Below are positions 1 to 9,508 of a stretch of DNA of 64,000 bases, piece by piece. Source of the stretch: Actinosynnema sp. ALI-1.44. Its GTDB lineage: Bacteria > Actinomycetota > Actinomycetes > Mycobacteriales > Pseudonocardiaceae. Location of the stretch: NCBI RefSeq assembly GCF_001984155.1, contig NZ_MTQO01000053.1:434001-498000 (forward strand). The letters run 5' to 3'. Under the pieces are notes generated by a model that was not told the origin of the DNA, searched no databases, and worked only from the letters and a program-made list of their open reading frames with translations. The first letter of the stretch is position 1. Every line of letters starts with the position of its first letter. The position numbers and the translations under genes were made by a program.

Positions 1-1
1 C

Positions 2-325
2 GGCGACCTGACCGGTGCGTTCAAGGCGGTGGCGGACAAGCTGACCGCCACGCTGCAGCGCGTCGGGCTCGAGCCGTTCGGCCACGAGAACGAGGCGTTC
101 GACCCGTCCGTGCACGAGGCCGTCCAGCACGACACGTCCCCGGACGTGCAGGGCCCGACCGTGACCGCGGTACTGCGCCGCGGCTACCGGATCGGCGAGC
201 GGACGCTGCGCCCCGCGCTGGTGGCCGTGACCGACCACGAGCCCGGCGCACCGGCGGCCAAGGCGCAGGAATGGGTCGAGCCGGCCGAGGAAAAGGCAGA
301 TGGCGATCCGGCTGACCGGAACTGA
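2..325 (+). CDS. grpE: GrpE nucleotide exchange factor, C-terminal part (cut by window edge)
   Basis: This is the 3' end of grpE, the exchange factor that drives ADP release from DnaK; the start lies outside the window and the frame is open from base 2. The visible 107 residues hold the end of the long helix and the C-terminal beta-wing domain, with the family pattern FGHENEAFDPSVHEAV followed by VTAVLRRGYRIGERTLRPALV. A short acidic tail ends the protein. dnaJ follows after 24 bases and then hspR, the usual actinobacterial dnaK-grpE-dnaJ-hspR operon, so dnaK is expected just upstream. Confidence 0.95.
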   Translation, partial: GDLTGAFKAVADKLTATLQRVGLEPFGHENEAFDPSVHEAVQHDTSPDVQGPTVTAVLRRGYRIGERTLRPALVAVTDHEPGAPAAKAQEWVEPAEEKADGDPADRN

Positions 326-349
326 CCAGCGGAAGGGAGGGGACGTCCG

Positions 350-1525
350 GTGAGCGCTAGGGACTGGATCGACAAGGACTTCTACCGTGAGCTGGGCGTC
401 TCGTCCAGCGCGACGGACGCGGACATCAAGAAGGCGTACCGCAAGCTGGCCAGGGAACTGCACCCGGACGCCAACCCGGGCAACGTCGAGGCCGAGTCGC
501 GGTTCAAGGCGGTGTCCGAGGCGTACGGCGTGATCGGCGACCCCGAGAAGCGCAAGCAGTACGACGAGGCCCGCAGGCTGTTCGGTGGCGGGCTGCGCGG
601 GTTCGGCGGTGGCGGCGGTGGTGGCGCGGGCGGCTTCGACGTCAGCGACATCTTCGGCGGCGCGAACGCGCAGGGCGCGGGCGGCGGTTTCAGCGGCCTC
701 GGCGACATCCTCGGCGGCCTGTTCGGCAGGCGCGGCCAGGGATCGACCGCGGGCAGGCCACGCCGCGGCGCCGACGTGGACACCGAGGTGCGGATCGACT
801 TCCTCGAAGCGGTCCGCGGCGCGACTGTCCCCTTGCGACTGTCCAGCCCGTCCACGTGTGGCACGTGCAACGGCAACGGTGCCCGGCCGGGCACCACGCC
901 GCGCACCTGTCCGACGTGCAACGGCGCGGGCCTGAACACGCGCAGCCAGGGCGCTTTCGCCTTCAGCGAGCCGTGCCGCGACTGCCGCGGCACCGGCCGG
1001 ATCGTCGACGACCCGTGCCCGGAGTGCGGCGGCGACGGCGTGAGCACCAAGAGCCGGACGCTGACCGTCCGCATCCCGCCAGGGGTGGAGGACGACCAGA
1101 AGATCCGGCTGGCCGAACAGGGCGAGCCCGGCCAGAACGGCGGGCACGCAGGTGACCTGTACGTGCGCGTGCACGTCACACCGCACGCCATCTTCGGCCG
1201 CTCGGACAACGACGTGACCATCACCGTGCCGGTCACGTTCCAGGAACTCGCGCTCGGCACCACGCTGACCGTGCCCACACTGGACGGCAAGGTCTCCTTG
1301 CGCGTCGCACCGGGCACAGCCAACGGCCGGGTGTTCCGCGTTCGCGGCAAGGGCGTCGTCAAACGCGACGGCGTGGCCGGGGACCTGCTCGTCACCGTGC
1401 AGGTGTCGGTGCCGAGCAAGTTGTCCGACGAGGCACAGGCAGCGCTGGAGGAGTACACGAAGGCCACCACGGGCCAGGACCCCCGGCCCGAGCTGACCGC
1501 CTTGCTGAAGCAGAGGAGCGAATGA
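350..1525 (+). CDS. dnaJ: Molecular chaperone DnaJ
   Basis: DnaJ (Hsp40) delivers unfolded clients to DnaK and stimulates its ATPase. The 391-residue protein has an N-terminal J domain with the HPD triad at residues 38-40, a Gly/Phe-rich linker, four CxxCxGxG zinc-finger repeats (CGTCNGNG, CPTCNGAG, CRDCRGTG, CPECGGDG) and the C-terminal client-binding domain, so it is a full-length type I J protein. The GTG start has a GGAAGGGAGG ribosome site just upstream. It lies 24 bases after grpE and its stop overlaps the hspR start, so translation is coupled with its own regulator. Confidence 0.97.
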   Translation: MSARDWIDKDFYRELGVSSSATDADIKKAYRKLARELHPDANPGNVEAESRFKAVSEAYGVIGDPEKRKQYDEARRLFGGGLRGFGGGGGGGAGGFDVSDIFGGANAQGAGGGFSGLGDILGGLFGRRGQGSTAGRPRRGADVDTEVRIDFLEAVRGATVPLRLSSPSTCGTCNGNGARPGTTPRTCPTCNGAGLNTRSQGAFAFSEPCRDCRGTGRIVDDPCPECGGDGVSTKSRTLTVRIPPGVEDDQKIRLAEQGEPGQNGGHAGDLYVRVHVTPHAIFGRSDNDVTITVPVTFQELALGTTLTVPTLDGKVSLRVAPGTANGRVFRVRGKGVVKRDGVAGDLLVTVQVSVPSKLSDEAQAALEEYTKATTGQDPRPELTALLKQRSE

Positions 1526-1977
1526 TGATGCCCTCGTTCCCCAGCGGCGTCCCCTTCCCGGCCAACGCCGACGAGGACACCCCGATCTTCGTGATCTCGG
1601 TGGCAGCCCAGTTGTCCGGCTTGCACGCGCAGACCCTGCGCAGCTACGACCGCCTGGGCCTGGTCTCCCCCGGCCGGACCTCGGGCGGGGGGCGGCGGTA
1701 CTCCATGCGCGACATCGCGGTGCTCCGCGAGGTTCAGCGTCTCTCCCAGGAGGAGGGCGTGAACCTCGCGGGTATCAAGCGGATCATCCACCTGGAGAAC
1801 CAGGTGACCGCGCTGCAGGCCCGTGTGGAGGAACTCACCCACGAACTGACCGCGGCGTACGTGGCGGCCGAGCAGGCCGCGGCGGCTGTGCACGCGTCCT
1901 ACCGGCACGACCTGGTGCCTGTCCGCAAACCGGCCACAGCGCTGGTGGTCTGGAAACCGCAGCCCCGCCGCGGTTAA
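1522..1977 (+). CDS. hspR: Heat-shock repressor HspR (MerR family)
   Basis: HspR is the MerR-type repressor of the dnaK operon and clpB in actinobacteria, binding HAIR inverted repeats. The 151-residue protein has a winged helix-turn-helix at about residues 20-85 (HAQTLRSYDRLGLVSP, GGRRYSMRDI), then a helix suited to dimerisation (HLENQVTALQARVEEL). The ATG overlaps the dnaJ stop as ATGA; two further in-frame ATGs follow at once, so the exact first residue is uncertain by one or two. A HAIR-like site is present upstream of clpB at 5304-5324, consistent with control of both operons. Confidence 0.95.
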   Translation: MMMPSFPSGVPFPANADEDTPIFVISVAAQLSGLHAQTLRSYDRLGLVSPGRTSGGGRRYSMRDIAVLREVQRLSQEEGVNLAGIKRIIHLENQVTALQARVEELTHELTAAYVAAEQAAAAVHASYRHDLVPVRKPATALVVWKPQPRRG

Positions 1978-1987
1978 GCCGGGCTGC

Positions 1988-3190
1988 TCAGTCCAGGGTG
2001 AACGGGTCGTACGTGATGTGGTCCAGCGGCGTGCCCGCGACGAGCATGCGCGAAACGGTCGACCTGATCATCGCTGGTGACCCGCTGACAAGCACATCCC
2101 GGTCCGCCCACGCTCCATAGCGCGTGACCACGTCGGCCAGAGTGCCGTGCTCGACCCCGGTGGCGTCCGGTTCGGACTCGAGCACGGGGACCACGGTCAG
2201 CCACGGGTTGGTGCTGGCCAGGTGCTGCAGGTTCTTGAGGTCGTACAGATCAGACAGAACGCGGCCACCGTAGAAAAGGTGCACGCGCGGATTCTCGCCC
2301 CACTGGCTGAGCTCGTCGATGATCGCCCGCATGGGAGCGAGGCCCGTTCCGCCGGCGACCATGACTAAGTCCCTGGTGTTCTCCCTGTCCACGCGCATCC
2401 GGCCGAGCGGCGGGCCGAGCCGCCACGTTTCGCCGACCTGCGTGTGTCCGACGATGGCGCGGCTGACCCAGCCGCCTTCGACCGTCCGGATGTGGAAGTC
2501 GATGGTCCCGTCCTCGCGGGGCGCGTTGGCCGGGGAGAGGTAGCGCCACAGCCTCGGCCGGTGCGGCGTTTCGACGCTGACGTACTGGCCGGGCGTGTAC
2601 GGCATCGGGTGATCGGTCTGCACGGTGACGACGGCCAGGTCCATGCCGATGCGGTGGTGGTCGACGACAGCCGCCGGGTACCAGGCGGGCCCGTCGTCGG
2701 CGTTGGCCGCGTCGAGCATCGCGCGGGCCATGATCGTGTACGCCTCGGCCCACGCGCGTTCGATCTCGTCGGTCCAGGACTTGCCGGAGAACTTCTTCAC
2801 CGCGGCGATCAACGCCGTGCCGACGGCCTCGTAGTGGGCGCTGATCACACCGAACTTGCGGTGGTCGCGGCCGAGTTGGCGCAGGAACGGGTTGAGGTCG
2901 TCCGGCCGGTCGACCAGTTGCACGATGTGCACCAGGGCGCGCAGCAGGCGGGAGCGCTGGACCTGCATGTTGGCGGGGAACATCTCCCGCGCGTTCGGCG
3001 ACAGGCTGAACAGCATCCCGTAGAAGAACTTGGCGACTTCGTCGGACTTGGGCTCGACGACGGCGAAGCTCTCCCGGATGAGCCGCACCATCGCGGCCGC
3101 GCCGGACGCGGCGTCCGATGATCTGGCCTGCGCTGGGCTCGGGGACTTGGGGGACTGCGGTATCGGACTCACTACTGCGTTCGCGGTCAT
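1988..3190 (-). CDS. Flavohemoglobin-like protein (globin + FAD/NAD reductase domains)
   Basis: A 400-residue globin-reductase fusion of the nitric-oxide-dioxygenase type. Residues about 34-160 are globin: FFYGMLF gives the B10 Tyr57 and LGRDHRKFGV the proximal His110. Residues about 165-270 are the FAD domain, with RYLS at 216-219, and the rest binds NAD(P)H (GGTGLAP at 280-286, SGSPAMI near the end). A 33-residue Pro/Ser/Ala-rich N-terminal leader is unusual. Classical enzymes detoxify NO to nitrate. Mycobacteria have a second class (type II, beside clpB) with proposed other roles; the same clpB neighbourhood makes that possible here. Transcribed away from the PPOX gene. The reading frame continues upstream, so a longer GTG start inside 3191-3260 cannot be excluded. 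Confidence 0.88.
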   Translation of the reverse strand: MTANAVVSPIPQSPKSPSPAQARSSDAASGAAAMVRLIRESFAVVEPKSDEVAKFFYGMLFSLSPNAREMFPANMQVQRSRLLRALVHIVQLVDRPDDLNPFLRQLGRDHRKFGVISAHYEAVGTALIAAVKKFSGKSWTDEIERAWAEAYTIMARAMLDAANADDGPAWYPAAVVDHHRIGMDLAVVTVQTDHPMPYTPGQYVSVETPHRPRLWRYLSPANAPREDGTIDFHIRTVEGGWVSRAIVGHTQVGETWRLGPPLGRMRVDRENTRDLVMVAGGTGLAPMRAIIDELSQWGENPRVHLFYGGRVLSDLYDLKNLQHLASTNPWLTVVPVLESEPDATGVEHGTLADVVTRYGAWADRDVLVSGSPAMIRSTVSRMLVAGTPLDHITYDPFTLD

Positions 3191-3422
3191 GGTCGGGGCA
3201 CGGACTCCAACCTGTGGCTCAGACGTCTTGACGGGCGTCACTGTCTTGTCACGTATCCATCCCCCGACAGGGTTGGACAGTAACCCGATTCTCGTGGGAT
3301 GTCCGCCTTGATGCCACCTTCGTGTACTTGTGTGTGACGCAAAGTTCCCCGTCTTCCCTCTTCCGGCGGACAACCGACAGGCGGGCTGGGCGCTCGCCGC
3401 TTGATATGAAACTGTTACGCGC
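3191..3422. promoter_or_regulatory. Divergent intergenic region, flavohemoglobin / PPOX
   Basis: This 232-base region separates two diverging redox genes and must hold both promoters. It is more AT-rich at its right end (around 3340-3415, with GATATGAAACTGTTAC). I could not assign a convincing -35/-10 pair in either direction, nor an NsrR-type operator. Confidence 0.4.
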
Positions 3423-4196
3423 GTGCCTTTCGCAACCCCGACCCCCACCGGCACCGCCGAGGCGCATCTGTTGGACCTCGAACTGGCGGAGCCCACACCC
3501 AGGCCGCGGCCGAACCTCGCCGTGGTCGGGACAGAAATGCCCGATCCCCTCATGGACGCCGAGGAAGCCGACCTGCCCGGATCCAGAGGCGAGCACCTGC
3601 TGCAATGCGCATACGGCAGTCGCGACCGGGCCAAGAAGTTCTACGACAACCAGCTGCTCGACCACCTCAACGAGGCGATGATCGAGTTCGTCGGCCGGAT
3701 GGAGATGGCCTTCGTGGCCAGCGCGGACGCCAAGGGCGAGTGCGACTCGTCGTTCCGTGCGGGCCCGCCGGGTTTCCTGCGGGTGCTCGACGCCAAGCAC
3801 GTCGCGTACCCGGAATACCGGGGCAACGGCGTGCACGCCAGCCTCGGCAACGTCTGTGAGAACCCTCACTTGGCAATACTGATGGTCGACTTCGTCCGCG
3901 ATCTCATCGGCCTGCACGTCAACGGCAAGGCGAGGGTCGTCGAAGACGCCGACATGCGTGCGGACCACCCGGACCTGCCCACCGACCACGACCGCGGCCG
4001 CACCCCGGAGCGCTGGGTGGTGGTCGAGGTGGAAGAGGCCTACATCCACTGCCGCAAGCACATCCCCCACCTGCAGCCGGTCTCGCGGACCCGCGAGTGG
4101 GGCACCGACGACACCAGGCGAAAAGGCGGCGACTACTTCGCGGCCAAGGCCACACAGCGGCTGGAACGGGAAGTGGTGCACACTTCCCGGCAGTGA
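3423..4196 (+). CDS. Pyridoxamine 5'-phosphate oxidase family (FMN-binding split-barrel) protein
   Basis: A 257-residue member of the flavin-binding split-barrel (PPOX) superfamily. Residues about 55-230 carry the fold, with the pattern MEMAFVASADAKGECDSSFRAG, then LAYPEYRGNG-like (HVAYPEYRGNGVHASLGN) and a strand containing FVRDLIGLHVNG. The N-terminal 50 residues are Pro-rich and probably disordered. Family members bind FMN or F420 and reduce small substrates; the substrate here is unknown. The GTG start at 3423 has no good ribosome site. It is divergent from the flavohemoglobin and its stop overlaps the start of a MarR regulator (GTGA), so the two are translationally coupled and the MarR protein probably controls this operon. 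Confidence 0.8.
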   Translation: MPFATPTPTGTAEAHLLDLELAEPTPRPRPNLAVVGTEMPDPLMDAEEADLPGSRGEHLLQCAYGSRDRAKKFYDNQLLDHLNEAMIEFVGRMEMAFVASADAKGECDSSFRAGPPGFLRVLDAKHVAYPEYRGNGVHASLGNVCENPHLAILMVDFVRDLIGLHVNGKARVVEDADMRADHPDLPTDHDRGRTPERWVVVEVEEAYIHCRKHIPHLQPVSRTREWGTDDTRRKGGDYFAAKATQRLEREVVHTSRQ

Positions 4197-4651
4197 ACAG
4201 CACGAGCACCCACCCGACCGGCGACCGGGAGTCCGCGACCCACGCACTGGAGCGCGAACTGTCCGTGCTGTTCGGGCGGGCGCGAAGCGTCTCGCTGAGC
4301 CTGGCGGCCCGGGTTCACCCCGAACTGGACGCGGCCTGCTATGCCCTCCTGCTGCACCTGGGCGACGTCGGCCCGGTTCGCGCCGCCGACGTGGTGGAGC
4401 GCACCGGCCTGGACAAGTCGACGATCAGCCGCCAGATAGCCCGCCTGGAAGAACTCGACCTGGTGGAGCGCGTGGCCGACCCCCACGACGGCCGCGCCCG
4501 GCTCGTCCAGCTGACCGACGTGGGTGCCCAGCGGCTCGAAACCGTGCGAACCGACCGCCGCGCCCGCCTGCACGCGATCCTGGACAGCTGGCCGACCGAC
4601 GAGATCACCACGTTCTCCACCTTGCTGGGCAAGCTGAACCGCGACCTCTGA
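4193..4651 (+). CDS. MarR family transcriptional regulator
   Basis: A 152-residue winged-helix repressor of the MarR type. The DNA-binding core is about residues 50-115: RAADVVERTGLDKSTISRQIARLEELDLVERV is the helix-turn-helix and DPHDGRARLVQLT the wing with its conserved D-R pair. Helices at both ends would form the dimer interface. GTG at 4193 overlaps the stop of the PPOX gene, which argues against the longer in-frame ATG at 4097 that would lie inside it. MarR proteins usually answer to phenolics or oxidants; no ligand or sensing cysteine can be named (no conserved N-terminal Cys of the OhrR type is seen). Confidence 0.9.
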   Translation: MNSTSTHPTGDRESATHALERELSVLFGRARSVSLSLAARVHPELDAACYALLLHLGDVGPVRAADVVERTGLDKSTISRQIARLEELDLVERVADPHDGRARLVQLTDVGAQRLETVRTDRRARLHAILDSWPTDEITTFSTLLGKLNRDL

Positions 4652-4660
4652 CCCCGCTGA

Positions 4661-4679
4661 TATAGTTGTATTTGACAAC
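4661..4679 (+). promoter_or_regulatory. -10 box overlapping a MarR-type palindrome
   Basis: TATAGT at 4661-4666 fits a -10 box. Overlapping it, GTTGT (4665-4669) and ACAAC (4675-4679) form a perfect inverted repeat with a five-base spacer, inside an AT-rich island. The site lies 22 bases before the second MarR gene, the expected place for an autorepressor operator. Confidence 0.55.
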
Positions 4680-4701
4680 AAATAATGGTGGAGGTCCGGC
4701 G

Positions 4702-5148
4702 ATGAAGCCCACTTCCGAGGACTACATCGGCCTGCTGCGGCAGGTCCGGGTCCTGATGGAGATGCAGCACGCCGCCACCATGCGCAGCTGGGAGGAAACC
4801 CGGCTGCAGCCGGGTGCGGGCAAGCTGCTCGCCGAGTTGTCCTACCGCGGTGAGTCCCGGGTTTCCGATCTGGCCGGGCTGCGTTTCGTCGACGCCTCGG
4901 TCGTCAGCCGCCAGGCCGCTCAGCTGGAGAAGCTCGGGTTGATCAGGCGGCGGCCCGCGCCGGACGACCGTCGCGCCGCCCTGCTGAGCGTCACCGAGGA
5001 AGGCGAGCGCGTGCTCGACCAGTGGCGCAAGCACCAGGCGGACGCGATGGCCGATGCGCTGAGCGACTGGGACGCCGAGTCCGTCGCCGCCGCCACCGAG
5101 CACCTCGCCCGGATCAACGAGGGATTGCGGGCCCGCCTGTCCGGCTGA
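4702..5148 (+). CDS. MarR family transcriptional regulator (second copy)
   Basis: A 148-residue MarR-type winged-helix protein. RVSDLAGLRFVDASVVSRQAAQLEKLGLIRRR is the DNA-binding helix pair and PAPDDRRAALLSVT the wing. The start ATG at 4702 is preceded by GGTGGAGG at a proper distance; an in-frame upstream ATG at 4666 would lie inside the palindrome and lacks a ribosome site. It follows another MarR gene by 50 bases but the two differ in sequence, so they are not a recent duplication. The perfect inverted repeat at 4665-4679 suggests that it represses itself. No target gene follows on the same strand before clpB. Confidence 0.9.
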   Translation: MKPTSEDYIGLLRQVRVLMEMQHAATMRSWEETRLQPGAGKLLAELSYRGESRVSDLAGLRFVDASVVSRQAAQLEKLGLIRRRPAPDDRRAALLSVTEEGERVLDQWRKHQADAMADALSDWDAESVAAATEHLARINEGLRARLSG

Positions 5149-5211
5149 GATCACACGCGGAGAAACCGGTTCCACCCGGACGGCCGCTTGCTCGTGCCCG
5201 GGTCGTTCCGG

Positions 5212-5275
5212 TTATCCACCCCGCTGTGGATAGCGACCTGCGGTTTGTGGGCAACTGGGCACTTTGTGTGGACAA
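5212..5275. promoter_or_regulatory. Cluster of four DnaA-box-like 9-mers upstream of clpB
   Basis: TTATCCACC (5212-5220), TGTGGATAG (5225-5233), TGTGGGCAA (5246-5254) and TGTGGACAA (5267-5275). The last is the exact complement of TTGTCCACA, the actinobacterial DnaA box; the others differ at one position from TTGTCCACA or TTATCCACA. The last three point the same way and start exactly 21 bases apart. There is no dnaA/dnaN gene in the window, so this is not recognisable as oriC. Confidence 0.55.
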
Positions 5276-5298
5276 CCACGTTGGTACATGTGAGTGAA

Positions 5299-5324
5299 CT
5301 TGAGTTGAGCGGAACAGACTCAAC
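5299..5324. promoter_or_regulatory. HAIR-like HspR operator upstream of clpB
   Basis: GTTGAG (5304-5309) and CTCAAC (5319-5324) form an inverted repeat with a nine-base spacer, the geometry of the HspR site CTTGAGT-N7-ACTCAAG. An exact left half-site CTTGAGT also starts at 5299, overlapping the first arm. The site lies about 77 bases before clpB, as in other actinobacteria. Confidence 0.75.
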
Positions 5325-5400
5325 TTTTCTGACGTTGGGCATGATGACGGCTTCTGCGGGAAGCTGGCACCAGGGCATCACACGCGTACTGAGGTGAGGG

Positions 5401-7986
<2,586 letters not shown>

Positions 7987-8006
7987 TCCGAGCCGGGGAT
8001 GTCCGC

Positions 8007-8012
8007 TAGTCT
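8007..8012 (+). promoter_or_regulatory. -10 box TAGTCT of a leaderless promoter
   Basis: TAGTCT ends seven bases before the GTG at 8020, so the transcript should begin at or next to the start codon. No ribosome site is present. Confidence 0.6.
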
Positions 8013-8019
8013 CTGACTG

Positions 8020-8715
8020 GTGGGCATCTCCGCGTGGGTGTGGTTCGCCGTCGCCGCTGTGGCGGCCGTCGGCGGGGCCGCGCTGCTCGCCCGAGACCGT
8101 GCCGTCCGGACCTCACGCAACCGTGAACGGCGCCGGTGGGCCGCGTTGCGCGGCTGGCAGTTCACCGAGACCGACAACGTCCTGCCGACCCAGTGGGACG
8201 GTGGCGCGCTGGCGTACTACGGCGGCGGGATCGCCAGGGACGTGGTGGCCGGTTCCACCTTCACCGCGGACGGCAGGCGCCGGGTCTACGTCTACGACCT
8301 CGACAACGGCGGCCGCGTCAGCGCGGTGATCGTCGCGGTGCAGTGCCGCCGCAAGCACGAGGTCGTGGTGGAGCTGTGGCTGCCGAGCGTGCCGTTCGAG
8401 CAGGAGCACATGCCTGAGCTGCTCGGCCCGGTCGGCCAGCGGTACGCCTTCGTCTCGGATCTGGCCAAGGCCCGGGCCCTGATCACGCCCGACCTGGTCG
8501 ACGCGGCCGAGGAGATCGGCCCGGACGTGATGGTCGCCTGGATCGAGGACGGCTGGGTGCTGGCGGCGGCGCCCGTCAACGCCAACCCCTCCCGGCTGGA
8601 GCGCCTGCTGCGCAGCCTCGGTGAGGTGGCGGACGTGGTGGACCCGTTCGAGGACGACGAACAGCCCTCGCCGGACGGCACGGCTCAAATCCCGCCGGGG
8701 CGGCACGGCCAGTAG
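8020..8715 (+). CDS. Hypothetical membrane-anchored protein
   Basis: I do not recognise this 231-residue protein. Residues about 3-24 (ISAWVWFAVAAVAAVGGAAL) form one membrane helix, followed at once by a basic stretch with many Arg, which places the C-terminal domain in the cytoplasm. The soluble part is a mix of strands and helices without cysteines in pairs or nucleotide-binding motifs; the last 25 residues are acidic then Pro/Gly-rich and look disordered. It lies 33 bases after clpB, with its own leaderless-type -10 box, and its TAG stop is built into the -10 box of the next gene. Function unknown. Confidence 0.75.
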   Translation: MGISAWVWFAVAAVAAVGGAALLARDRAVRTSRNRERRRWAALRGWQFTETDNVLPTQWDGGALAYYGGGIARDVVAGSTFTADGRRRVYVYDLDNGGRVSAVIVAVQCRRKHEVVVELWLPSVPFEQEHMPELLGPVGQRYAFVSDLAKARALITPDLVDAAEEIGPDVMVAWIEDGWVLAAAPVNANPSRLERLLRSLGEVADVVDPFEDDEQPSPDGTAQIPPGRHGQ

Positions 8716-8718
8716 TTT
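8713..8718 (+). promoter_or_regulatory. -10 box TAGTTT, overlapping the upstream stop codon
   Basis: TAGTTT ends six bases before ATG 8725. Its first three bases are the TAG stop of the preceding gene. Leaderless promoter for the SDR gene. Confidence 0.6.
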
Positions 8719-8724
8719 GGCCCC

Positions 8725-9495
8725 ATGCCCACTGCTCTCGTCACCGGCGCCACGGCTGGCATCGGCAACGCTTTCGTGCACCGCCTCGCCTCGGACGGCT
8801 ATGACGTCGTGCTCGTGGCCCGCACCGAGCCACGGCTGCACGAGGTGGCCGCACAGATCAGGGACAAGCACGGCGTCAAGGCCGAGGTGCTGGCGGCCGA
8901 CCTGTCCCGCGAGGAGGGCAGGCTCGCGGTCGAGCGGCGCCTGACGGACGGCGATCCGGTGGACCTCCTGGTCAACAACGCCGGTTTCGGCACGCGCGGG
9001 CGGTTCGAGGACGTCTCGGTCGACTGGATGCAGGGCCAGTTGGACGTGAACGTCACCAGCGTGCTCCGGCTGACCAGGGCGGTGCTGCCCGGCATGATCG
9101 AGCGCGGGCACGGCGCGGTGGTCAACGTGTCCAGCATCGCGGGTTTCTTCCCCGCCACCGGCCCGACGTACGGCGCGACCAAGTCCTACGTGACGTCGTT
9201 CTCCGAGGGGCTCGGCATGGCGCTGAAGGGCACGGGCGTGCGCGTGATGGCGCTGATCCCCGGGTTCACGCGGACCGAGTTCCACGACCGGGCGGGCGAC
9301 GAGAAGCAGACGTTCCCGGACTTCATGTGGCTGCGGGCCGACCAGGTGGTCGACCAGTGCATGACCGACCTCGCGCACGGTCGGATCCGCTCGATTCCCG
9401 GCTGGCAGTACAAGTTCCTGGTAGGGATAACCCGGTTGCTGCCGCACGGCGTGCTGCGCAAGCTGGAGGCCGGTGTCGGCCGAGGTCGCACGTGA
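8725..9495 (+). CDS. Short-chain dehydrogenase/reductase (SDR)
   Basis: A 256-residue classical SDR, NAD(P)H-dependent oxidoreductase. It shows the Rossmann glycine motif TGATAGIG near the N-terminus, NNAGFG after strand 4, the catalytic Ser in NVSSIAGF and the YxxxK pair in YGATKSYV. The C-terminal part ([33 protein letters not shown] in outline) resembles the DltE/YqjQ-like SDR group often annotated as acting on lipids or acyl substrates, so the substrate is uncertain. The next gene starts 13 bases later with its own ribosome site, so the two are probably one transcript starting at the leaderless promoter. Confidence 0.9.
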   Translation: MPTALVTGATAGIGNAFVHRLASDGYDVVLVARTEPRLHEVAAQIRDKHGVKAEVLAADLSREEGRLAVERRLTDGDPVDLLVNNAGFGTRGRFEDVSVDWMQGQLDVNVTSVLRLTRAVLPGMIERGHGAVVNVSSIAGFFPATGPTYGATKSYVTSFSEGLGMALKGTGVRVMALIPGFTRTEFHDRAGDEKQTFPDFMWLRADQVVDQCMTDLAHGRIRSIPGWQYKFLVGITRLLPHGVLRKLEAGVGRGRT

Positions 9496-9508
9496 AAGGA
9501 AATCGCTG

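Noticed and set aside
382-1908. A 508-codon open frame antisense to dnaJ-hspR
   Set aside because: It lies fully opposite two well-identified genes and reads as Pro/Arg/Ser-rich low-complexity protein, as expected from GC-rich codon bias.
5212-5275. Chromosomal origin oriC
   Set aside because: DnaA-box-like sites occur, but dnaA, dnaN, rpmH or gyrB are absent and there is no AT-rich unwinding region.
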